From Thalassia testudinum (Eukaryota > Streptophyta > Magnoliopsida > Alismatales > Hydrocharitaceae), in the NCBI GenBank assembly GCA_037157565.1, contig JAZHRO010000013.1:38134501-38198500 (forward strand): a stretch of 64,000 nucleotides of DNA. Direction: 5' to 3'. The notes beneath the pieces were generated by a model, which was not told where the DNA came from, did no database searches, and saw nothing but the letters and a program-made list of their open reading frames with translations. How positions within the stretch are numbered: the first letter of the stretch is position 1; every line of letters starts with the position of its first letter. Positions 35,337 through 47,123 of the stretch are shown here, one piece after another. The position numbers were made by a program, and so were the translations under genes.

Positions 35337-35415
35337 ATCCAACAGCAGCAGGACACAAGCAGATTGTGCATCTACAACAATCTACACATTCAAAGCACGC
35401 CCCTTGAACAGAAAG
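35337..35415 (+). CDS. TPX2: TPX2-like exon 6 with FKARPLNRK motif
   Basis: Acceptor TGAAAACAG|A, donor AGAAAG|GTAAG. 79 bases, phase 2 to 0. It encodes SNSSRTQADCASTTIYT then FKARPLNRK. F-K-A-R-P-x-N-K/R-K is the repeated TPX2 signature. AG+A restores the Arg split from exon 5. An AG at 35309-35310 would break the frame, so 35336 is the acceptor. Confidence 0.93.
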
Positions 35416-35480
35416 GTAAGTAGCTAAACTGTAACATGTTCTATGTGTTTTTAGTCAACTTCAATCACTATTCTTTGTAG

Positions 35481-35543
35481 ATTCTTGAGGGACCTTCATT
35501 ACCACTGCCCCAGAAGACCATACCAAAACTGCCGGAGTTTCAG
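35481..35543 (+). CDS. TPX2: TPX2-like exon 7
   Basis: Acceptor CTTTGTAG|ATT, donor TTTCAG|GTTCTA. 63 bases, phase 0 to 0, encoding ILEGPSLPLPQKTIPKLPEF plus Gln. The P-x-L-P-x-P-Q-x-x-x-P-x-L-P-E-F-Q run continues into exon 8 as EFHL, exactly the order known for TPX2. Confidence 0.93.
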
Positions 35544-35625
35544 GTTCTATTGCTGATCTTTGAGGTGTTTTTTTTCCCTTGGAACACTCTTTAATAGCTG
35601 TAGATCTTGTTACTTCATCCTGCAG

Positions 35626-35691
35626 GAGTTTCACTTGAAGACGTCAGAAAGGGCAGCTCAACATCATACATTACAGTTGTCACCATCATTG
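35626..35691 (+). CDS. TPX2: TPX2-like exon 8
   Basis: Acceptor ATCCTGCAG|GAG, donor TCATTG|GTACAA. 66 bases, phase 0 to 0. It encodes EFHLKTSERAAQHHTLQ then LSPSL. The EFHLKT-x-ERA-x-QH motif is characteristic of the family. Introns 5 to 8 are all under 1.1 kb and free of transposons. Confidence 0.93.
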
Positions 35692-36761
35692 GTACAATTT
35701 TCTATCTTATTGAGAATTATGTAATGATTTTCTTTTGATGTTCCTCATTTAAGTTGTTCTAGAATAATATATGTTTTCTGTGGTGTTTTGTTTTCATGCC
35801 AAATTTATCTTGTTACTTTTATAATGGGCTCATGTACATTTTTGGATGAAGTGAACTTTGTTTCAACCAAGTTGGGACTTAAAGATACCATCTGTATTTT
35901 TTTCTACGGGTTTTGGCTTAATTTTCTATTCGTCATATACTTTGTTATCCTAGCCTCCTAGGTGGGCCAAATACATTATAAGCTTGAAGGCTCTCTCTCA
36001 AAAAATGAACATTATAAGCCATCAGGTTTGAACTCTGAGAATCCCAAATATTTTAACCCCAATTCTCCACCTGCACAGTGCATGCTGCATCCATCAATTC
36101 CATCCCTTGGCCTTCACACACAAATTTCCCTTGTGGAATCATGCTTCTTCCTTCACTAACAATACCATTATCTCTCATCCACTTGTCTGACTTTGGCGTC
36201 ATTAGTCATTATCTGGTAAGAATGCCGGCCACGCTCTTGTTGCACTTGCTATATTCTCAGTAATTCCTCTAAGATGCATTGATAACTGCAAATGACAAAG
36301 TCACAAACATTTAGCCTCCGGCAAAACTTGCTTCAGGGCCATCTTGTTTTCCTTCTTTAATTTTGGTGGGCAGTCTTTTTTTTTTCCCACCTTACCACTG
36401 TTTTCTTTGTTCTTTTATTAATCTGAGAGAAGAAAATAGTAGTATGTCCAGACTAATCTTCTGCAGTGGTACAAACATGGGATATTATTCCTGATGCATT
36501 GATAAATCTTTCTTGCCCAGTTGCACATATACTTGTACCTGCAGCTGTTCTTAAATGCAGTTACACATATACTTGTACATGCAGAGTAGGTTTCCAGCTC
36601 TTCTAGTCTTGGTGTACCAATGTTTCACTGGGCATAGTGATATCTTGGTCTCTGTTATGCTTCTTTCTGTAGAAGTATCTTTTCAGTACTGTTTCTAATG
36701 ATCTTCTGATATTTGTTTCACACCTTGTGCTCCATGTTCTAATGGAAATCAATTCTTGCAG

Positions 36762-36811
36762 GCTGTAGACAATCGTGTGAAACCTTTTCCACAAAATGTT
36801 GCCATGGCAGT
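36762..36811 (+). CDS. TPX2: TPX2-like exon 9
   Basis: Acceptor TTCTTGCAG|GCT, donor GCAGT|GTAAGA. 50 bases, phase 0 to 2, encoding AVDNRVKPFPQNVAMA. Codon GT is completed by G from exon 10, 18.3 kb away. An alternative donor two bases upstream would shift the next exon out of frame, so 36812 is preferred. Confidence 0.75.
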
Positions 36812-36968
36812 GTAAGATTCTTCCTGTCAACCATGTGCCAATATGGTAAAATAAATGTTTCCCATAAAACTGTTACTTTTCCTAAATATAATCCACATTC
36901 CATGGCAGTCTCTGCTTGGATATGTCTAGGAGAATGCTACAATCAAGTTCAGTACCTTTAAAAGATTC

Positions 36969-37214
36969 AGTTGAGTTGAAGCAAAAATATCAAAGCATAA
37001 GAAATCAAATAACACTTGGGTTTTACGTAGAAACCCCTCTCATGAAGAGTGGGGAGAAAATCATGGAGAAGCTCCCTATGGGCGTGTTTTAATGTATTTT
37101 CTTTTCAAAGGAATAGGTGGGGGGTATATGGCTATTTATAGGTCACCACACACATAACAAAAGTCCCACTCCATTATGTGGGACTAAACAACACTACATA
37201 AATCTCTCTCAACA
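36969..37214 (-). repeat. 3' LTR of non-autonomous element O
   Basis: About 246 bp, matching 38847-39099 (shared AAGCATAAGAAATCAAATAA, GAATAGGTGGGGGGT, TATTTATAGG, TATGTGGGACTAAACAA). It is followed by CTCTCTCTCAAGCTGGAGC, the reverse purine tract. Left flank GATTC (36964-36968) equals 39100-39104. Confidence 0.9.
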
Positions 37215-38846
37215 CTCTCTCTCAAGCTGGAGCATGGAATGCTCAACGTGTAACACAAAGAAACCCACTTTACATAATAGAATATAACTCTCTGGACTGG
37301 TTCTTGCTTGTAAGAGGGAACATGAGTTGGAGTTGCTGAAGGAACTGCTGTAGTTAGCTTTGACAGTGGCCTCTCCTCTGGAGACCTCAACTGGTGTGGT
37401 GGCTTCTCATTTAGTATCCCTAACATTGGTCTTCCTCTGAAGACCTTGAAGTTATCTCTCACATAGAAATCGACTAGGCCCTTTCGCTGAGGACCTCGAA
37501 AATAGGTTTTCCTCTCTTTGGAGACTTCGAAACTTTAGACCTCCCAGAATTTGGTTTCTCATGTGATGATCAGCTACTTCAAAAGTCTGTAGTGGTATCC
37601 GATGTTACCCCAACTGCTGGAGGATGTTATCGTGCCTTAGGGCGTGAGAAATAAAAGGGACTCTCAAATTGGGGTGACTACAATAGGCCTCCACACTCCC
37701 TCTTTCTCCCATATTCATATGAGAGAAGAAAAAGACAATGAGAAGAACTACAATCAAGATAATTATCATAGAAAGTAGAGAAGACTTCACCTTTTCTCTT
37801 CAATTTAAACTCACCTTTCTTTTTTCATCTCTCCCTTTTTTTCTCTGTTTTCTTTGTTTTTTTTCCTTTTCTCGATATCCTTCCGCCCTTTCTTTCTTTT
37901 CCTCTGTTTTTTTAAAAACTATAACATGATAGAACCAAACACCAAAAACCAAAGAGGTGCCTTTTCCCTTCTCCTTTTCTTTTTTTTTTTAATAAGGCTA
38001 AACCAAAAGACCACTGAGACCAATCCCTGGGGTTAAAGAACCCACCTTGTCATGTGAGATCGCCATTGCTACTTCTTCTAGTCAGTGGGCGTGAGGGTTC
38101 CCATCTCCATAGAGGAAGATTTGTTCTGGATCTTGAACATGCTATGAAGGCTTGAAGAGAGCAGCATGAAGACTGTGGCGAACACCGTCCGCACCTTGAA
38201 GGGGCCCCTCCCTTTTTAGATCCGATCGAAACAGCGGGCGACGCAGCTGTTGGGGTCTCCCTGTGCGGCATCTCCTCGAGTCCTGCAACAATCGGCAACG
38301 CATTCGGAGGCGGTGGAGGATGGGGAGTTGGAAGTGTGTCATCCCTGCTAAAGGGATGCCCCTCTCCGAGATCGCTGCTAAGGGTGGAGACAGGATCCGT
38401 GGGGGTCTCTGCGTCGGGAGGGTATTCAAATCCCATGGTCAGTGAGGGGTCTCCGAGCTGCACAATGATCGCTCCCTCAAGGGGGTTGCCCTCTCCAGTG
38501 AGCCCCCGATGACTTCCATCACGAGATGAGGGCTAGTGATCCCCCGATATGAGGGCCGTCCTCTTTGACCGCCTCCTTGATGTCTCCTCTTTGCCAAGGT
38601 CCTCGACATCTCCTCCGACGACCATGGCCTCTTCGGCCTCAATATCGTTGCTTCCTCCAACAAGGCCACACACTCTTCTCCTTCTCTTCCTTGCACAGGA
38701 TCAAGGCGCAAGGCCTCTAGATCGGCTCTTCCGAATGAATCAAGGAGTGGATGCCATGAACATGCCAGATGCACCACAAGAACAAAAAGATAACCATGAT
38801 AATCAAATAAACAAGATAACCCAAGGACTAAACCGCTCTGATACCA
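37215..38846 (-). mobile_element. Element O internal region, no pol genes
   Basis: 1.6 kb between two LTRs. The primer site TGGTATCAGAGCGG is perfect on the minus strand (38833-38846) and touches the right LTR. No gag knuckle, protease, integrase or RT is recognisable. Longer minus frames at 38852-38439 and 38463-38050 are Arg/Pro-rich and unassigned. A + strand pyrimidine-rich tract lies at 37800-37990. A non-autonomous copia-like derivative in TPX2 intron 9. Confidence 0.8.
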
Positions 38847-39099
38847 AGTCAAATTTTATAATAAGTAGAAGCAAAAATGTGAAAGCATAAGAAATCAAAT
38901 AATACTTGGGTTTTATGTGAAATCCTACTCACGAAGAGTGGGGAGAAAACCACGGGAGAAGCACTCTGTGGGTGTGTTTCTCTGTATTTCTTCTCAAAGG
39001 AATAGGTGGGGGGTGCACGCCTATTTATAGGCCACCACACATAACAAAAGCCCCACTTTATTATGTGGGACTAAACAATACCACACCCCTCTCTCAGTA
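38847..39099 (-). repeat. 5' LTR of element O
   Basis: 253 bp, partner of 36969-37214, with a 7-12 bp indel near its inner end. It ends at the GATTC target duplication (39100-39104). Confidence 0.9.
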
Positions 39100-40189
39100 G
39101 ATTCCATTCACTTTTTAATGTTTTCATCATAGGTCTTTTGCTTTTATGGTACAAGTGGTTCTACTTTGTACAATATGGTGGCTTGTTTTTGCTTCTGCTT
39201 ATATCTATAAGAAAATCATGTGCAGCCACTGGCATTTGCTTGCCTCAAGTAGCCATTTTGCTTTCTTGGATATGTAATGGATCTTAAAGTAGTTGCACGA
39301 TCCTTTGATGATCCAAATGCTGGAAATTAACCAAGGAGGCAGTTTCTCATCTTTGGATTCATTGAAGTATCAAGATAGTGCCATGAGTACTACTACTTTT
39401 GTATAGGAAAACAGTTTCTAAGAAATGAAACTTTTTCACTTATTTTTTTTGTGTGAATTGCAACCCCCAAAAGACAAAGTGGATGCTGACTGTTCATTGT
39501 TTTGACCAGGAAAGGCTTGCTTCTTGGCCTTGACCTATGTATCATTTGTTCTAGGGTTCTTTTTCTAGTGTAGTTGCATCATTTCACTGGTCGAGGAGGC
39601 CAATATGTGTAGATTGAGGATTGGGTAGATGGAATTGTCGAAGTGTAATTAACATAGAACAAATTCTGAACATACTTGGATGGTTGGTGATGGCATGGGG
39701 CCATCTTACACCGCATGAGAAGAGACATAGAGGACAGGATGATTCTATTATTTCTTTCTAAAGAAAATAGTAGTATAACCTCCTTTAAAAAAAAAGCTAG
39801 TATAGTTTAACCATGTGGGAGGAACTCAGATGAGCATTTGATTTTGTAGATGGTTTACTGTGGCTTCTAGGAACTCAGACAACCATTGGCTTTTGTAGAT
39901 AGTTTACCATGGCTTCTCGGAGGCGATTGCACTGCTACTTTGCTTAAGATGATGGATTGGAATGAAGAATAGACAGAAGCATGGAGACTTTAACGTGTAC
40001 TGTTGTAGAGTTGTAGCTTTATGACATCCAAATCTTCGGTTGCAGGTTTGCTTGGAGGAACTCCTCGGATACCGAGTCCACAACTGACAAATTCTTGTGC
40101 TCGGCCAAGTTGGTGGAGTGGCAGCTAGTAGAGGTTTCGGTGTTGCGATCACATGCTTCTTCTTTGGAACTCCACTGAGTGTCTTCTTT
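39100..40189 (+). other. TPX2 intron 9, unassigned stretch
   Basis: AT-rich DNA without recognisable coding domain or terminal repeat. It may contain the 5' part of the LINE that becomes recognisable near 40190. Confidence 0.4.
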
Positions 40190-42995
40190 TAGCACCTATT
40201 TCAAGTTTGCTTAACGTTAGTTATTGGAGCCGAATTTCAGGGACATGTTAGACTGAAGTGGGAAGAGGTGCAACCATGTGGTTCAATACCCTATAATATA
40301 CACTTGAAGTCGTACTTAATGGTCTACAAGAAGAAATTAAGGCAAAGAAGGGAATGGATGCTGTTGGAGGCTTTGCAAGTTGTCCCAGCTATTGACTTGC
40401 AAGAAGACAATAGGTGCTTACTTATTGATGGGTGGAGAGAGAGCGCTTCCAGAGAGTAATTAGGCTGGAAGACTTGAAGAATGAAATGGGCTAGCATCAA
40501 CAATCCAGGCAGTTGTAGTTGAAGCAGATGCTAATACCAATTTCTTTCACCTAGTTGCATGTACCAAAAGGATGAACCTTGTTGAGCAGCTTAGAGTAGG
40601 GGATGAAATTGTAGCGAGAAGATAGCAGGTCATGGAGGCACTGAGATCACATTTCCATGATTTTCTGAGTATTTGGAATGGTTGGCTTTTAGTTTCTCGG
40701 TTTGTCATGATGTACGAAGAAGTGATTTGACCAAGGAGATAGAGTGGAAGACAATTTTGGGCTGTTATTCAAGGGTCGAAGACAAAAGATTCACCTGTCC
40801 CTAATGCCCTTGAGGTCCCATCGTACAGAAAGTTTTGCAAGATTATCAAAGGAGATTTTGGGGTCCCAAGTTGGCAGTTTCTTGTGGGTAACCATGGTTT
40901 TGAGAAGGCAAATGTATTTTACATCTTTCTACTGTGTAAGAAACCGGGTGTGGAGCAAATTAAGGACTTCCAACCTTTTGCTCTGCCTAATGCAACTTAC
41001 CTTATTCTGGAAAAGGTCTTGGCTAGTAGAGTATGTGTGTGGTGCTTCTTAGATTTGGTTTCTTTGGTGTAGTTGGCCTTTGTGGGTGGTAGGTGTTCGC
41101 ATGACTCATTTATAATGGTTGATGAGATGACTATTCCTTGGCAAAGTTGGGGAAGGAAGGGCTTCTTGTGGGAGGTTGATTTTTCTAAGCCATATGACTT
41201 TGTCAGCTGGTCATATCTTTAGCAAACTTTAAAGACGGGTTGTCTTCTTGAGTTGTGGGTGAACTAGATGAAAAATTGCATTAGCACTAAATCCTTCTTG
41301 GTGCTGGTAAATTGTAGTCATGGTGGAGGTGGGATCCAACCTCAGGTGGGGTGCGATGGGGATGTCCACTATTTCTGATTGCTGTAGATTTTCTTTGTGA
41401 TGGCTTTTTGTGCATGAGTGAGTCATTTCTTTTAAGTTTTCTCTTTACAGGGGATGAATGGAACTCCAATGTCTATTTAGGAGTATGCAGATGATTGCAT
41501 CTTCTACATTAAGGATGGTATTTCTGCAATCAGGAACTTGTCATACTTGGTAAGGATATTTGGTGCTTTATCTGGCTTGCAAGTCAAACATGAATAGTCA
41601 GCTTTAATTTCTTTTAATATGAACGAGGATGAAGTTGGTGGATGCTCGAATACTTTGCTCACAGCATTGGTTGCTTTGTTGATGACTACCTGGGCTTGTT
41701 GTCAAAGGTAGGGAGACTACGATGGAGATTGCAGCTTTTTATTGACAGGAAGGAGAGTTGAGTTGCTGGCTGGAGGGGGAGTTAGTTTCTAGAGGAAGCT
41801 GCCTTGGCTTCTTGAAGTTAGCATTGACAGCTATTCTAGTTTTTCATATAGATGCCTGAAACGATTTTAAAGAGAATTGATGAAAGCAGGAAAAGATTAT
41901 TCTTTTAGAAAGGAGCACATGACAAGGGAAGGCTCCTACACTTTGTGTCCTTTGATGGTGTTTACAGATTAATTGATTGTGGGAGGGGGGAGGTCTTGGG
42001 ACTTTTGTGATGCACTTTTGACAAAATGGGTTGTGAAGCTAATGGAGAATAGCACATTGGCATGGCACATAATTATGCAAGGTTTCTATAGATCATCGCT
42101 TAATTGGATTTGAAGGAGTCACCATTCTTAAAGGTGTACTAGCTTTCTAGAGGGGGCTCTTGCACAATGAAGTAGCTTTTTAAGCTTGTGCCTGGTGATG
42201 GGAGGAATTTTCATTTCTTTATGATACAATGTGTTGTATCCTTTCCAACTCTTTGTCTAGGCTCAGTGTGTTGGCACTTAAAAGGATGCACTTGTGATAG
42301 GTTGCAAGGAGGGTCAAAATGGAGAAGTGGTGGGATTTGTTTCCTTATGTTGGAAAATCCTATTTGAGGCAAGGTTGGATGATTTGTAGAGGTTGCTTAA
42401 TGTGTTGAATGGCTTTCTGCCCAACCCAGGGTATGTGACTCCTTGTCTTCAAGGTAGGGGTATGTTTTCTGTTAGGAATGCTTGTAAGATCTTATGTGGC
42501 ATCACATGACAAGGTGGTGCACTTCTTGGTTTTGATTGTACGGCTATCTAGAGGATGAAGGTGTGATTAAAGGTAAATATTTTCGTGTGGCTTTTTCAGT
42601 GTAAGAAGTTAGTGATGAAGAGGGGGAGATGGTATGTGGAAGCAGAGGTGTTATGTTCGTTGTATGGTAAGGGGGAGAACATCCTTAAATTGTTCTTTAC
42701 GTGTGCCTTTCCAAGGGAGAGGTGGATGTAGCTATTTGCTTCTCCTTTGGTAGTCAATTTCCAGAGAGATCTTCGTGGGCAGGTCTATCTTTACCCTGCA
42801 TTTTGTACCAAAATCCTAGCTGGTCTTTGGTCTATTTGGCTACAATGAAATGCATTAATTTTTGAGATGGAACATGTGTGGATGGAAAATATTGTAAGAA
42901 AGATTCTAATTAGGTTGCAATTTTTGTAATTTTGTTTTATGTGTGGAATAAGTTGACCTCCACTAGTCATCCCCTTACCCTTTCTAGAAAAAGGA
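40190..42995 (+). pseudogene. L1-type LINE, endonuclease tail to RT and zinc domain
   Basis: Long decayed L1 element. In order: 'ADANTNFFHLVACTKRMN' (about 40528-40580), an RT entry ('LCKKPGVEQIKDFQPFALPN', 40930-40990), 'LAFVGGR' (41073), 'EVDFSKPYDFVSW' (41173-41212), 'CISTKSFLVLVN' (41278-41315), the catalytic 'EYADD' (41480-41494), then the connection domain ('GALSGLQVKHE') and the C-terminal zf-RVT/W-rich tail to about 42950. More than 20 stops or shifts. Same strand as TPX2, within intron 9. Confidence 0.82.
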
Positions 42996-43086
42996 TGGAA
43001 AAGTTTGTCTTTAGCTAAATTAAAGGAAAGGAAGTTCCTCTTTACACTGATTACAATTACTAAAGGGTATCTCCATGTAACATTTT

Positions 43087-43542
43087 TGCGAAGATTTGGG
43101 CGATATAGAGGTGTGGAGGCTCTTTTACGTGAGGCAATCATGCAACAACAAGGTGCTGCAGGTGCACCTTGTTCACGCGTGTGGGAGGAGAGAGAGTAGG
43201 CAGCCGCCGGTCTTGAAGAAGAGAGGGAGAGAGGGAGTTGTTGATGTAGATTTTGTGGAAACAAAAATGTATTAAGTCAACTCAAAACAAATACAAGAAG
43301 TCTCTCTTTTTATAGAGAGAACATACCTTCTAAATTAAGAAACAAACTTAATCAAATCAAATGTCCTAAAAATAGAAAGGAACAAATCCTTTAAAGCAAC
43401 TTTCTAAAAACCAAATATACTAAACTAAAAGGTAATCAAACTTGGACCTAAAGCAAACCCAAAAATCCCTTAGGGCTAGTGCCCCTTTCGTGCACACTGG
43501 ATTGCCACGTGGCTCTGCCATGTGGCATATTTATTCTTCACA
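43087..43542 (-). repeat. Solo LTR of the A/B/C LTR group
   Basis: 456-bp minus-strand LTR from TGCGAAGATTTGGGCG to TTATTCTTCACA, flanked by a perfect target duplication ATTTT (43082-43086 and 43543-43547). It contains TCTCTTTTTATAGAGAG and GCCACGTGGCTCTGCCATGTGG near its promoter-distal end. No internal region: an unequal LTR recombination product. Confidence 0.88.
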
Positions 43543-43547
43543 ATTTT

Positions 43548-44165
43548 GATGCCAGAATTTGTACAGGCTATGGATCTAGGTTGGAATATTTAGTCCATAT
43601 CATGGTTTCTATGTTGCCTTAGGTGGCAAAATTTCATCTTATGATTTTTTATCAATGCTTTTGTTGTTCATACTAAAAATGTTGAATCTAATTGTTATTG
43701 TACTTTATCATATAAAATATGAGATGGCATGCTCTAAAAAGCCTCAAAAGAATTTAAATGACGACGGAAAATTAGTCACCTTTTATGGCCACATATCAGA
43801 GGCGCACAATCTCAATCTGTGTAGTTTATATATGATGTAAAAGGATGAGCTATGTGAACCTTCTAAGTAGATTGTCTCCCAAGATGAAAGAGCTGACGAG
43901 GGATGTGAAGGTAACGTATGACATAGAGACAGAACCATTGATCATGATGGTGAGAGAGCTACCACCCAATTGATGATTAAGATGTAAGCCAACATTTGGT
44001 CAAAGAAAAGGTTAAAAGTAGTAATGAAATAAAGGGCGGATGATGAGTTTGTTTGACCTTATGTAATGGACAACATGGACTAGTTTACATCTTGGGTTAA
44101 CCCCTTAAAAAGGGGGTTAATCGCTATTTACTTCTTAGCTTAACTCCTATTTGCAAAACCTGGGT
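43548..44165 (+). other. TPX2 intron 9, unassigned
   Basis: No domain or repeat boundary recognised. The open frame at 43655-43840 has no identifiable domain. Confidence 0.35.
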
Positions 44166-44727
44166 TTGGGCTGTGAAAACCTATGTTTTGCCAACATCAG
44201 TTTACATCGATGTTAAGTAAACACAGGTTAACACCTTTTCTTGTCCTCACATCTTTGACACATCCCTACGGCACCAAATTGACCTGTGGTTGCCCCTCTC
44301 CACCTCGGATGCCCAAATCGACCTTTACCCTCCCTCGCTTGAATGGCCCTCACCGCGGACCACAGCAAGCTCGATGCACTATCCTTGCATGGATACTTCA
44401 TCCTTGTACCCTTTCCCCTTATCTCTATGCTTAATCCCTTGATGGGTTCAAATATAATTGGCGATATTTGGTTCATAATTGAAAATCACAAGTGATTTTA
44501 TTCAAAATTGAAATTTTATCACTCCAATTTAGTTCAAAACTCAAATGTCACATATTCATGCGTAAATATCTCTGGTGTAATTTAGTTCAAGGGGGATAAA
44601 AGGGTCTTTTTTATATTCTTAACACTACCACCAAGTAAGCACCACAGGGGTTAATACTACAGCTTAACATTTGTTCATGTAAACGAAAATTGGTGTTAAC
44701 ATCGTTGCGCAAGTAAACAAAAATGAG
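44166..44727. repeat. Possible MITE-like inverted-repeat segment
   Basis: GTTAACACCTTTTC (44227-44240) faces GAAAATTGGTGTTAAC (44684-44699) in inverse orientation, and GTTTAC/GTAAAC words recur at both ends (44201-44222 and 44708-44718). The middle has no gene. Boundaries and target duplication unclear, so this is only suggestive. Confidence 0.3.
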
Positions 44728-45743
44728 TGGCATCTTGTGAAATGGGTGGTCAATGTTTTTGCGGGTGAAGATAGCCTTTGGCGATGTGTTTTGGTAGATG
44801 CCTACGTAAATGTGCTATCTGTGTTGGAGAGGGCATTGATTCACTATGGTGCATCTACTTTCTTGAGAGCCTTGGTGCCAGTGATGCGAAGAGTGGCATC
44901 TTTTTTCCATCCAAGGTTGGGGAATGGTGGAGTCTTTAGGTTCTAGCTGGTGATTGGATGGAGGCTAGGCGTTTTGCTGATTTGGTGTCGAGACCTTTTG
45001 CGCTTGTAGATGATAAGCATTGCAGGGTGGTCGAGGTTTGGAATGAAGGCTCTAGCTCTTGGTTGCCTATGCTGGATGTTGGCCTTTCTGATGCACCTGT
45101 GCAAGACTTGCAGCATTTGCTTTCGATCTTGCATGATGTTCGTTGAAATTCCACAATAAATGATCATCCCATTTGGATTATAAGGTCGTTTTACCATTGC
45201 CAAGGTCTACAGATTGTTGAGTGGTAGTAAGCCCCCTGTGTCTGATGTGGTGGATTGTTAGCTTTTTAGGCTCTTGAAAGTCCCTCTAAAGATCAAGATT
45301 TTCCTTTGGCTTCTGAGGAGGGATGGCTTGGTTACTAGAGAACGAAGGAAGAGGTGGTTCGAAGGCCTTGTTGTTGTTTATTGCTTGTGTGGTTGTGAAG
45401 ATGAAGAGATCTCTCATTTGTTTTGGTTGTGTGATTTTTCTTCTTTAGTTTGGTTTTAACATTCACTTTTGTTGGTGTTGGGGTGGCATCTAAGGATGCT
45501 TTTGGAGATCCTTCAGAAGTGGGGCCCAATCTAACACTCATGCTTGGGTGTGGTTGCGGTGGTGTGGTCTATTTGGCTTCAGCATGATGTGTGTATTTTT
45601 AGAGGGGAGGGATTGTAGGTTGAGAATGTCAATGGGGCTCGAGCTTTATCCAATTTGTGGATGATGCATTGTTTCCCTTATTGATTAATTGATTTGGATA
45701 ACTATTGGTCTTCAGTAGTCCTTTCTTTTCGAAAAAATAAAAT
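44728..45743 (+). pseudogene. 5'-truncated LINE 3' end with 15-bp target duplication
   Basis: Encodes 'HLVKWVVNVFAGEDSLWRCV' at the start and a zinc-binding RT tail 'VPLKIKIFLWLLRRDGLVT', 'YCLCGCEDEEISHLFWLC' with 'DFSSLVW' (45280-45457), then the W-rich end. The 3' end is A-rich (GAAAAAATAAAAT). A perfect 15-bp repeat, GTAAACAAAAATGAG, lies at 44713-44727 and 45744-45758, defining both ends of a target-primed insertion. Confidence 0.9.
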
Positions 45744-45758
45744 GTAAACAAAAATGAG

Positions 45759-46374
45759 GGTGAACTCCACTTCCACATTTCCTAACACTAGTTTCCTAAT
45801 CCCTGAAGTAAACTAACCCTATATGTATCTGGAATCCTGTTACACAAAGCTAATAGTGTTCACTCTGATGTAGTATTAGTACTCTAAATAACGATTAAAG
45901 AAGTCACTAGTTTAGTCCTTAGCCTCGTTAGTAGAGGGTGATGTTGCACTTGGAGTATTAGAGGATGTTTGAGATAGCCTTCAAGGTAGAGGGGGGTAGT
46001 GGTGGTGGGAGGTACTTGGAGGGCTTGGCATTGTTGAGTTCCTATTGTTGTTGCCTGAGGATGATAGGGGGTGGCTATGGGTAGGGGCTTGAGGGGAGAG
46101 GTGAGTGAGTGAGGAGGGGTTTGGCTTGGAGTTGTGGGGTGAGGGATGGGAAGGCACGGGGGTAGGGATTGAGGAGGGGGATGAAGGGGAAGCGATGGTA
46201 ATATTGGAGGGAATTGTGGGTGGGGGTGTGGAGATGGTGGTGGTGGATGTTATTGGGAGAGGGTTTATGATGGTTGTTTTGGTGGTTGGAGGGGTCTTGT
46301 GTTGGTGGAGGAGATGGTGTGCATGGAGGAAGATGTTTTAGAGGCTTCAAAGTACCAAAAACAAGTTCCTCGAT
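45759..46374. other. G/T-rich low-complexity stretch, unassigned
   Basis: From about 45950 the + strand is G-rich, so minus-strand frames are Pro/His-rich. This resembles the linker between copia integrase and RT (compare 3060-3180), but no flanking domain supports it. Confidence 0.3.
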
Positions 46375-46790
46375 TTTTTTTTTTTTTTAAAGAGAAAAAG
46401 GAAGGCTAGAAGTCAATAACCTTCCACTTCTATTCAAGCATTTCAGAAATAAGGATTACGGGAATCGGTTCCAAGAATTACAAAGTAGGAAGCTTCCTTT
46501 ACTACTATATTTTCAACCCAAGGATTCTCTCTATTGAATTCCACTTGCAACAAAATTTCCAACAAGCTTGCAATTATTTTGGTTGCATTATCCATATTAG
46601 ATCATGCTCACCTTTGCAACTTGTACCAAAACTCATGCAGTGAATGCACGTCAATCAACGGACTCCCTAGCTGATTCTAAACTTGAATTACAAAATCACA
46701 AGAAAAGAAAAGTTGTCTCATCATTAGGTGCCCACTGACTTCTAAAAACTTTTGGGAACAATTGAGGAGCAGTTGTTGTATTCCATCGGT
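46375..46790 (-). pseudogene. LINE 3' end fragment with poly(A) tail
   Basis: The T-run at 46375-46388 is a poly(A) tail on the minus strand. Upstream of it (higher coordinates) the minus strand encodes a degraded LINE tail with Trp/Lys-rich text. Heavily mutated and no clear target duplication. Confidence 0.5.
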
Positions 46791-46803
46791 CACAATTTCC
46801 TTA

Positions 46804-47123
46804 GGGTTTGTTTGGACGTGGGGTTAACTGAGTTTTTTTCCTATCCTGAGTGTTTGTTTGAGTTTTTTCTCCATCACTTCAACATAAACTCTTATACAAT
46901 TATTTTCAATCATTTTAATCAAATCACAATAACCATTACTTTCACTTTTACTATAAAACAAATATCCACTACATCCTTCACACCCACTTTTAACATTAAA
47001 TAAATATCCACTAACATTACATCAATATACCAATCATTTTATCTCACTACTTAACTCCTCCCTTATTCCACCACTCAAACAAACACCCATCTCTACTTAT
47101 TTCATATTAACCTATTCCTACAG
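46804..47123. mobile_element. Tourist/Harbinger-like MITE, left segment
   Basis: Terminal inverted repeat GGGTTTGTTTGGACGTGGG at the left end pairs with the reverse of the right end at 50119-50137 (GGGTGCGTTTGGACGTAGG). TTA sits outside both ends (46801-46803, 50138-50140), the 3-bp duplication of PIF/Harbinger elements. The body is AT-rich and non-coding. This segment runs almost to the element's right end before the LTR insertion. Confidence 0.75.

Noticed and set aside
38439..38890. Overlapping 113- and 137-residue frames
   Set aside because: Lie across the primer site and leader of element O; no domain and no conservation visible.
45870..46345. Proline-rich minus-strand frame as a formin or extensin gene
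   Set aside because: Single low-complexity frame without a signal peptide, repeat periodicity or flanking exons; may be a retroelement linker.
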